A stretch of 64,000 bases of DNA from an uncultured Sphingomonas sp. (GTDB taxonomy: Bacteria > Pseudomonadota > Alphaproteobacteria > Sphingomonadales > Sphingomonadaceae): contig CAJYOI010000032.1 of NCBI GenBank assembly GCA_913776045.1, positions 62,001 through 126,000 on the forward strand, in the 5' to 3' direction. Position numbers and translations under genes: made by a program. The first letter of the stretch is position 1, and the number at the start of each line of letters is the position of its first letter. The notes below the pieces were generated by a model. The model was given only the letters and a program-made list of their open reading frames with translations. It had not been told where the DNA came from and did no database searches. Below are positions 35,718 through 41,687 of the stretch, piece after piece.

Positions 35718-36316
35718 GCGGGGACTTGCGTCTCTTATCCTCCCCGGCACGGGGAGGGGAACCACGCGTAGCGTGGTGGAGGGGGACCTGCGCGCGTGAC
35801 TCGTTGGAGGCCCGCCCCCTCTACCACCCGCTGCGCGGGCGGTCCCCCTCCCCGTGCCGGGGAGGATTTGAAGACGGCATGACCCTGGTCGAGATGCTGA
35901 TCGTCCTCGCGATCATCGGCATCGCTTCTGGCGGGATCGCGCTGGCGATCGGGTCGGCGACCCGCGCCCCGTCGGTCGAATCGGAGGCACGGCGTTTCGC
36001 GACGCGGCTGGAGGCGGCGGGGGACGATGCGATGCTGGGCGACCGGATGGTCGCGCTGACCGTCGACGACAGCGGCTACGGCTTCGCCAAGGTCGCCTCG
36101 GACGGGGTGATGCCGAAGGGCACGCCGAAACTCGATTATCACAGCCTGCCCGGCGGGGTCGCGATGACGCTCGACCAGCCACCGCCGCTGGTGCTCGGCG
36201 TCGATGGTCTGTCGAAGCCGCTCACCGCGACACTGGTCAGCGGCGACCAGACCTGGGTGGTGCGCTACGACGGCCTGACCTCGACCGTCACCCGCGCGGG
36301 AGCGCAGCCGACGTGA
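35714..36316 (+). CDS. gspH: Type II secretion minor pseudopilin GspH with repeat-bearing leader
   Basis: 200 aa from GTG 35714, which overlaps the gspG stop as GTGA. The prepilin site is FEDG/MTLVEMLIVLAIIGIASG, cleaved after residue 55 with Glu at +5. Because Gly at -1 is needed, translation must begin upstream of the ATG at 35879. Residues about 9-51 are encoded by family-A repeat copy 5, inserted in frame without a stop. The mature domain is an ordinary GspH. An in-frame TTG at 35804 is another conceivable start. Confidence 0.88.
   Translation: MSGDLRLLSSPARGGEPRVAWWRGTCARDSLEARPLYHPLRGRSPSPCRGGFEDGMTLVEMLIVLAIIGIASGGIALAIGSATRAPSVESEARRFATRLEAAGDDAMLGDRMVALTVDDSGYGFAKVASDGVMPKGTPKLDYHSLPGGVAMTLDQPPPLVLGVDGLSKPLTATLVSGDQTWVVRYDGLTSTVTRAGAQPT
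35737..35867. repeat. Family-A palindromic repeat, copy 5, within gspH leader
   Basis: Starts ATCCTCCCCGGCACGGGGAG and ends CCGTGCCGGGGAGGAT. The outer arms of about 20 bp are nearly perfect reverse complements; the inner arms are TAGCGTGGTGGAGGGGG-like and CCCCTCTACCACCCGCTGCG-like. All codons in the gspH frame are open. Confidence 0.9.
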
Positions 36317-36699
36317 GTGACGCGGGGGGGACCGAAACCGACGGCTTCTCGCTGATCGAGGCGCTTGTCGCGCTCGCGGTGCTGGCGGTCGCGACCGTCG
36401 GACTTGTCGGCGCGGTAGAGCAGCATATCGATTCGACCCGCGCGATGGAGCAGCGTTCGGCGGCCATGTGGGTGGCGGAGAACCGGCTGACCGAGCTGAA
36501 CGCCGGCATCCCCGCGCCCGAACGCGTGACGATGCTCGACACCAACTGGCAGGTGCGCACCGTGCAACGCGCCACCGCCGACCCCGCGATCGCCCGCGTC
36601 AGGGTCGACGTGTACGCCGAAGGGCAGAAATCCCCCACCGCCTCGCTCGACGGATTTCTCGACACGGGCGAGCCGCTGGCCCAAGAGGGGCGGCGATGA
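36313..36699 (+). CDS. gspI: Type II secretion minor pseudopilin GspI
   Basis: 128 aa. Short leader MSDAGGTETDG, then cleavage G/FSLIEALVALAVLAVATVGL with Glu at +5, followed by AAMWVAENRLTELNAG (the GspI signature A-x-x-V-A-x-N-x-L). GTG start overlaps the gspH stop. It nucleates the pseudopilus tip with GspJ and GspK. Confidence 0.94.
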   Translation: MSDAGGTETDGFSLIEALVALAVLAVATVGLVGAVEQHIDSTRAMEQRSAAMWVAENRLTELNAGIPAPERVTMLDTNWQVRTVQRATADPAIARVRVDVYAEGQKSPTASLDGFLDTGEPLAQEGRR

Positions 36700-37496
36700 T
36701 CCTCCGCCGGTTCGACCTCTCCCCCTATCGCCAGCGAATCGTGCTGAACGTGTTCACCGGCGCGGTGATCGTGTCGGTCGCCTTTGCGCTTGCGGGCCTG
36801 ACGTGGCGGCTGGGCGGCCATGCCGATGTCGGGGCGATCACCGTCCCGCCGGTGCGGACGGCGGCGCCGGTACCAGACCTCGGCCCTGCGCTGGCACTCG
36901 CCCCTTTCGGCCGTGCCGGGGCGGACGCCGACAGCGCGACGCCGACGACGCTGCAACTGACGCTGAAGGGCATCGTCTTCGCCCGCCCGGCCGAACTGTC
37001 GATCGCCTATATCCAGTCGGGCAGCGAGGCGATGAAGCCCCTGAAGGTCGGCGAGGCCGTCGGGGTGGCGACGATCAGCGCCATCCAGATCAACCGCGTG
37101 ATCCTGAACAACGGCGGGCGCAGCGAATTCCTGGCCTTCCCCGACCCCTTCGCAAAGCCCGGCGCAATGCCCGCCGCCGGAGCCGCGACGGTTGCGCCGG
37201 TCGCGCCGGCAGGCAATGCCGTCACCGCCGCGCCGCCCCCTGCCCCGACGAGCGCGACACCCGAAGCGATGCTGCAGCGTTTGGGTGCGACGCCGACCGA
37301 CGGCGGCTACCGCATCGGTGCCGGGGCGCCTCAAGGGCTGCAGCAGGGCGACGTCATCCAGCAGTTGAACGGCAGCCCGCTCACCTCCCCCGATGCCGCG
37401 CGTGCCGCGATCGCGGGCGCGCAGGCGAGCGGAACCGCCCAGATCCAGATCTTGCGGAACGGCCGGTCGGTGACCGTGACCGTCCCGATGCGTTAG
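36696..37496 (+). CDS. gspC: Type II secretion system protein GspC
   Basis: 266 aa. One transmembrane helix (VLNVFTGAVIVSVAFALAGL), then a homology-region domain (TTLQLTLKGIVFARPAELSI, then VGEAVGVATISAIQINRVIL). A Pro/Ala linker leads to a C-terminal PDZ-like domain (GAPQGLQQGDVIQQLNGSPL). It couples the inner platform to the secretin and helps choose substrates. ATGA overlap with gspI. Confidence 0.93.
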   Translation: MILRRFDLSPYRQRIVLNVFTGAVIVSVAFALAGLTWRLGGHADVGAITVPPVRTAAPVPDLGPALALAPFGRAGADADSATPTTLQLTLKGIVFARPAELSIAYIQSGSEAMKPLKVGEAVGVATISAIQINRVILNNGGRSEFLAFPDPFAKPGAMPAAGAATVAPVAPAGNAVTAAPPPAPTSATPEAMLQRLGATPTDGGYRIGAGAPQGLQQGDVIQQLNGSPLTSPDAARAAIAGAQASGTAQIQILRNGRSVTVTVPMR

Positions 37497-37499
37497 GAA

Positions 37500-39566
37500 A
37501 TGTTCCCCGTGATCCGACCCATCCGCCTGTCGATGCTCGCCCTGGCCCTGGCCGGTACCGCGCTCGGTGCGCAACAGGCGCCTGCGCCCAGCGACATCGT
37601 CGTCAACATGCGCGGCGTCGAGATCGCCGACGTGGCCGAACAGATCAGCCGTCTGACCGGGCGCACGCTGATCCTCGACCCCGCGGTCAAGGGCACGGTG
37701 ACGGTGACCTCCGCCGAGCCGCTGAGCCAAGCCGGCGTGTGGGACCTGTTCCAGTCGGTCCTGCGCGCGAACGGCTATGCCGCCGTGCGGTCGGGCCGGG
37801 CGTGGCGGATTGTGCCGCAGGCGAATGCGGTGCGCGACGGCGGTGTGCCGAGCCGCGGGGCAAGCGGGCAGGAACTGATCACCCGCATGATCCGCCTGTC
37901 GAACGTGCCCTCCGCCGACGCGGCGCGGATCGTCCGCCCGCTGGTCGCCAATTTCGGCTCGGTCGAGCCGCTGACCCAGCCCAATGCGATCGTCGTCACC
38001 GACTATGCCGACAACGTCCGCCGGATCGAGGGGCTGGCGCGCAGCCTTGACGGCGGGGGCGGATCGACCTTCACCACCATCCTGCTGAAGAACGGCAACG
38101 CCGCCGACATCGCGGCATCGATCCAGAGCGTGATGGGCGAGGGCGGTGCGCGCGTCGCGGGCGATCCGCGGTCGAATTCGATCATCGTGCGCGGGACGCC
38201 CGCGGCGGTCGCGGAGGCACGACGGATGGCGCAGGCGCTCGACGCGCCGGGTGGTGCGACGCCGACGACGCGGGTGTTCCGCCTCGCCTATGCCGATGCC
38301 GAAGCGGTCACCGACGTGCTGCGCGGCATCCTGGGACAGGAAGCGGAGGCGACCAACCCGATCGCGCGGAGCCTGTCGAGCCGCAGCAGCTCCAGCGTAG
38401 GGTCGACCAATCCGACCAGTGCGCTGGGCGGGCTGATCGCCACCAACGCCGCGACCGGCGGCACCGCCTCGGGCAACGTCGGCGGCAGCCTGGGCGGGGC
38501 GGCGGGAAGTGCGACGATCGGTCAGATCGGCCAACAGGCGGCCGCGACACCGCAAGGCTTCGCGACGCCTGAGCTAACCGTCCAGCCCGCGCCCGACATC
38601 AACGCGATCGTCGTGCGCGGCACGCCGACCGCCATCGCCAGCATCGAACGGCTGATCCCCGATCTGGACGTCCGCCGCCCGCAGGTGCTGATCGAGGCCG
38701 CGATCGCCGAGATCACCGGCGAGGATGCCGAGGCGCTGGCGGTGCAGATCGGCGCGGCCGGCGCGGCGCTGACCCAGGTTCAGGGCGGCGGGACGTCGTT
38801 CGGATTTGTGCAAAGCGTCACACCGCTAGGCCAGATTCTTGGCAGCGTTCTCGCTCTGCCGGCGGGTGCATTGCTCGGTGAAGGGCTGTCGGCGAACGTC
38901 GGGATCGGCAACGACTTTTCCGTGCTGGTCCGCGCGCTCAGCACCTCGACCAAAGCCAACCTTCTGTCGACCCCGCAGTTGACGACGCTTGACAACAAGC
39001 TGGGCGAATTCGTCGCGGCGCAGAACGTGCCGTTCGTCACCGGATCGATCCTGACCGGCAACGGGACCGCCAACCCCTATCAGACGGTCGAGCGCAAGGA
39101 CGTCGGCCTGACGCTGCGCGTGCTCCCGCGGATCAACGCGGGCGACACGATCCGGCTGGAGATCGCGGGTGAGGCGTCGTCGCTGGTCAGCGCGACGTCG
39201 GCGGAAAACCTCATCACCAACCGCCGCGCGATCAACACGACGGTGCTGGCCGACAACGGCCAGACGATCGTGCTGGGCGGCCTCATCACCGACGACCGCC
39301 AGCAGACCAAGAGCCAGGTGCCGGTCCTGGGCGACATTCCGGTCCTGGGCGAACTGTTCAAGGCGCGGCGCGAGGGGCGGACGAAGCGCACGCTATTCAT
39401 CTTCCTCAAACCGACGATCCTGCGCGACGGGGCGGATGCGAAGGCGGCGACGGATGCGAAATACGCTCGCCTGCGCGGTGACGAGGCGCTGTTGCGGCAG
39501 CGGGGTAGCCTGTTGCTAAACCCACCGGGGCCAAGGCTGACGCTGGAGATCGACGGGATTTACTGA
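37500..39566 (+). CDS. gspD: Type II secretion outer-membrane secretin GspD
   Basis: 688 aa with a signal peptide (LSMLALALAGTALGA). Domains in order: N0 (IVVNMRGVEIADVAEQISRL), N1-N3 repeats, with a Ser/Gly/Thr-rich insertion at about residues 293-345, then the secretin core. Core marks are LIEAAIAEITGEDAEALAVQ, VGIGNDFSVLVRALSTSTKA, NLLSTPQLTTLDN and VPVLGDIPVLGELFKARRE. Forms the outer-membrane gate. It starts 3 bp after gspC. No pilotin gene is seen nearby. Confidence 0.97.
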   Translation: MFPVIRPIRLSMLALALAGTALGAQQAPAPSDIVVNMRGVEIADVAEQISRLTGRTLILDPAVKGTVTVTSAEPLSQAGVWDLFQSVLRANGYAAVRSGRAWRIVPQANAVRDGGVPSRGASGQELITRMIRLSNVPSADAARIVRPLVANFGSVEPLTQPNAIVVTDYADNVRRIEGLARSLDGGGGSTFTTILLKNGNAADIAASIQSVMGEGGARVAGDPRSNSIIVRGTPAAVAEARRMAQALDAPGGATPTTRVFRLAYADAEAVTDVLRGILGQEAEATNPIARSLSSRSSSSVGSTNPTSALGGLIATNAATGGTASGNVGGSLGGAAGSATIGQIGQQAAATPQGFATPELTVQPAPDINAIVVRGTPTAIASIERLIPDLDVRRPQVLIEAAIAEITGEDAEALAVQIGAAGAALTQVQGGGTSFGFVQSVTPLGQILGSVLALPAGALLGEGLSANVGIGNDFSVLVRALSTSTKANLLSTPQLTTLDNKLGEFVAAQNVPFVTGSILTGNGTANPYQTVERKDVGLTLRVLPRINAGDTIRLEIAGEASSLVSATSAENLITNRRAINTTVLADNGQTIVLGGLITDDRQQTKSQVPVLGDIPVLGELFKARREGRTKRTLFIFLKPTILRDGADAKAATDAKYARLRGDEALLRQRGSLLLNPPGPRLTLEIDGIY

Positions 39567-39604
39567 GCGAGCGGCGTGCGATTTGCACAAGCAAACCGCC
39601 GACT

Positions 39605-39655
39605 CGCCACGTCAGGCAGCGGGGTCGCGAAGCGATCCCGTCTGACGGCGTGGCG
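39605..39655. repeat. Nested hairpin repeat (GGGGTCGC core), copy 1
   Basis: Outer arms CGCCACGTCAG and CTGACGGCGTGGCG enclose an inner hairpin GGGGTCGC/GCGATCCC with a GAA loop. A similar element (CAGCGGGGTCGCGCAAGCGT...CCCCGTCTGACGG) lies at 62702-62752. It follows gspD closely and could act as a transcription-end structure. Confidence 0.65.
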
Positions 39656-39661
39656 GATACT

Positions 39662-39895
39662 TTATCGACGTATTACGAACGCACGTCCGATCGTCACCAC
39701 CAATGCGCCGGCGTGGATTCCCAGAACGAGTATGAGGTATCCCGCGCCCTGAAAGAACGGCGGGGCGTAAGCCATCTAGCCACCGTGAACATTGATAGCA
39801 TTCAGCGCCATCTCGACACTTTCACGAAACAGCAGGACTGAAACGGGGATACAGAGGAGATGCACCGCCCACCGCCGGGACAGCCATTTTCGCAT
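39662..39895 (-). pseudogene. Possible decayed small membrane-protein gene with in-frame amber codon
   Basis: In one leftward frame, ATG 39895 opens MRKWLSRRWAVHLLCIPVSV and a hydrophobic stretch for 39 codons. TAG follows at 39778-39776, then ATG directly in frame and 36 more codons (MAYAPPFFQGAGYLILVLGI...) to TAA at 39662. Both halves look like single transmembrane segments. They may be one gene split by a stop or two tiny genes. GC at third positions is lower than in neighbours. No homologue recognised; chance open frame is possible. Confidence 0.25.
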
Positions 39896-39980
39896 AAGTC
39901 CAGGTAGCAATCGACACCATGAATGGGCCGCAGGTCGCCAATAACCGGTCCGCTACGGCGAGCGCCGGCATCGCTCCATT

Positions 39981-40130
39981 TCATTCGTCTCGAATATAAC
40001 CGATCGGGTCGAACGTCTCTCGTGCTGCGACGAGCGTGATACCGATCACGGCGACTCCATAGGCCAAGATGCCGACGCGAGACATGCGTCGACTATCATG
40101 ACGAGCTCGCGTTGATCCAAGGTCCACCAT
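39981..40130 (-). CDS. Putative small single-pass membrane protein
   Basis: 49 aa from ATG 40130, placed directly after the TAG of the preceding gene (TAG-ATG, same frame) and behind GGGGGAG. An internal ATG at 40085 gives 34 aa: a helix (VGILAYGVAVIGITLVAA) and the tail RETFDPIGYIRDE. That tail resembles the C-terminal end of FtsX/MacB-type ABC permeases, so it may be a gene remnant. The stretch 39567-39980 beyond it holds no confidently coding gene. Confidence 0.35.
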   Translation of the reverse strand: MVDLGSTRARHDSRRMSRVGILAYGVAVIGITLVAARETFDPIGYIRDE

Positions 40131-40550
40131 CTACTCCCCCGCCGGCAAGGGCACGCGCGCCTTCTGCCCGCCGCGGGTGAAATATGCCGCGTCGATCGCG
40201 AGTGACTCGAGTGTCCACCCATCGACCCCCTCCCCGACCGCGATGGTGCGGGTGCGCCCGTCGGCGGTGCGGACCATAGCGACGGCATCGGCGCCGATCC
40301 GGCCGACGATACCGGCGAGCTGGGGGGCATCGTCGGGTGCGGGCGTGTCTTCGATGAGATCGCTTCCGCCATTTCCGAACAGGTCGCGCGTGTAGACCTT
40401 TGACCCGGCCACCGCCGGACGCACGGCGAGCAGCGCGGGTGTGGCGGGTGTCGCGGGCATCGGCTCGCGGCCGATGCCCAGCAGCAGCGCGGGCGTCGCG
40501 AGCGCGATCAGCGCAGCTGCGGCGACGCCGGTGTGTTCGGCGCGGGTCAT
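40131..40550 (-). CDS. GspC/PilP-like inner-membrane protein
   Basis: 139 aa. An N-terminal transmembrane segment (VAAAALIALATPALLLGIG) leads through a Pro/Ala linker to a small beta domain (APQLAGIVGRIGADAVAMVR, then RTIAVGEGVDGWTLESLAID and YFTRGGQKARVPLP). The layout is that of the homology region of GspC or PilP. The ATG at 40550 overlaps the preceding stop (ATGA). Last of a three-gene operon of secretion-platform look-alikes with no ATPase or pseudopilin in it. Confidence 0.6.
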   Translation of the reverse strand: MTRAEHTGVAAAALIALATPALLLGIGREPMPATPATPALLAVRPAVAGSKVYTRDLFGNGGSDLIEDTPAPDDAPQLAGIVGRIGADAVAMVRTADGRTRTIAVGEGVDGWTLESLAIDAAYFTRGGQKARVPLPAGE

Positions 40551-41005
40551 TGCCATGGGCTCACCACTTCGCCCGACAGCGTCACCGTGCCGCCCTTCGC
40601 AGTGATCTGCCATGCCGCGAATCGCGCGAGCGGGCGGGCGCGCTCCAGGGTGTCGGCGAATCCGATGACGGCATCCTCCTTGCCGGATACCGTCACCCTC
40701 ACGCGGGCCAAGCCGGCGGCGGGGGCCGGCGTCGCGACTTCGACCAGCAGCCCGGCCTTGGTCGCCTCCGCACGCACGCGGACGGCCAGGCGGTCCGCGG
40801 CGGTGCCGGCGTCGCGCGCGGAAGTCGCGTCCCCATCGATGACGATTGCGCGCGAGGGGCTGGGGTCGGCGGCGATCTGGGCAAGCGTCGCGCGTTCAGC
40901 GCGGGCGGCGCGCAGGTCGCGCAGAGCATCGGCGGCGGGAATGGCCAGCAGCGCGGCGGCGGACAGGCCGACGAGTGCGCCGAGCGTGAGCGGCGGCAGC
41001 TTCAC
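40547..41005 (-). CDS. GspM/PilO-like inner-membrane protein
   Basis: 152 aa from GTG, overlapping the previous stop as GTGA. One N-terminal helix (LGALVGLSAAALLAIPAADAL), a short coiled segment, and a ferredoxin-like periplasmic domain (LAVRVRAEATKAGLLVEVAT, then GFADTLERARPLARFAAWQI). This is the layout of GspM subtype b and PilO. It is a paralogue in kind of gspM at 33.6 kb, but the sequences are not obviously close. Confidence 0.65.
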   Translation of the reverse strand: MKLPPLTLGALVGLSAAALLAIPAADALRDLRAARAERATLAQIAADPSPSRAIVIDGDATSARDAGTAADRLAVRVRAEATKAGLLVEVATPAPAAGLARVRVTVSGKEDAVIGFADTLERARPLARFAAWQITAKGGTVTLSGEVVSPWQ

Positions 41006-41499
41006 TTCGGCTCCTCCAGCGCGACCAGCATCGCGCCGTCGCCGCGGCGCTGGCCGGTGTCGCGCAGGCGCGCGGTCTGGGGGGCGCGGCGCAGCGCTGC
41101 GCGGAGGCGGTCGGGATCAGGTGCGGCGACCTCGACCGCCAGACCGTGGTCGGCGCCGCGGCCGGCGCGGGTCAGCGTCGCGCCGCTTGGCAGGGCGTCG
41201 GACAGGCCATCGAGCGTCGCGGCGACGCCGGGGGTGTCGAGAATCGCGTCAAGTTCGCGCCGGGCGTCGCGGGTCGCGGCGGCGACGGCCAGGCGCGGAC
41301 GGGCGGTGCGCTCGACCGCAGCGATGTCGCGCGCGACGCGATTCTGCGTCCAGCGGGCGCTGGCCCAGGTCAGCGCCGGCGCAGCGGCAAGGAGCAGGGC
41401 GACGGCAATCCCGGCGCGACGGTCGTGGCCGGTATCAACCCCCGCCAGCGCGGTGCGCAGGCGATGCGCGAGGCTGGGGGTATTGCGCTCCGGAGGCAT
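41002..41499 (-). CDS. GspL C-terminal/PilN-like inner-membrane protein
   Basis: 165 aa. A basic cytoplasmic start, one transmembrane helix (AGIAVALLLAAAPALTWASA), a helical stretch (ARDIAAVERTARPRLAVAAA) and a ferredoxin-like domain (LDGLSDALPSGATLTRAG, then DRLRAALRRAPQTARLRDTG). This fits PilN or the periplasmic half of GspL. The ATG at 41499 was chosen for the Met-Pro start; the ORF extends upstream without support. First gene of the trio, divergent from the PhoX-like gene. Confidence 0.6.
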   Translation of the reverse strand: MPPERNTPSLAHRLRTALAGVDTGHDRRAGIAVALLLAAAPALTWASARWTQNRVARDIAAVERTARPRLAVAAATRDARRELDAILDTPGVAATLDGLSDALPSGATLTRAGRGADHGLAVEVAAPDPDRLRAALRRAPQTARLRDTGQRRGDGAMLVALEEPK

Positions 41500-41570
41500 G
41501 GGGGGCGCTTTAGCCGGAATGACGACGCTTCTTAAAGCCCCCTCCCTGCTTGGCGAGGCGACCTGGAGCT

Positions 41571-41632
41571 GCGTCACAAAGCCGTAACGCACTCGCAACC
41601 GAATCGTCCCCGCCCCGTCACGGCGCTGTCGC
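41571..41632 (+). promoter_or_regulatory. Candidate Pho boxes upstream of PhoX-like gene
   Basis: Two direct-repeat pairs with the 7-4-7 spacing of PhoB sites (consensus CTGTCAC-N4-CTGTCAC): GCGTCAC-AAAG-CCGTAAC at 41571-41588, and CCGTCAC-GGCG-CTGTCGC at 41615-41632, the latter 55 bp before the ATG. The second matches 6 of 7 in each half. The GC-rich spacer is atypical, so phosphate control is a hypothesis. Confidence 0.35.
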
Positions 41633-41687
41633 TCTCCCCCGCCAAAGCCGCCGTGCATTCGAAGCTTATCCCGGGGGAACTATCACC

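Noticed and set aside
35879-36316. gspH starting at the ATG at 35879
   Set aside because: That Met is the +1 residue of the prepilin cleavage site; starting there would remove the essential -1 Gly, so the start must be upstream.
36288-38555. 755-codon leftward open frame across gspI-gspC-gspD
   Set aside because: Antisense to three recognised T2SS genes; no domain and no ribosome site.
39650-39841. 63-aa rightward ORF after gspD
   Set aside because: It has no domain, no ribosome site and a mixed composition; the leftward hydrophobic frames in the same place are at least as plausible.
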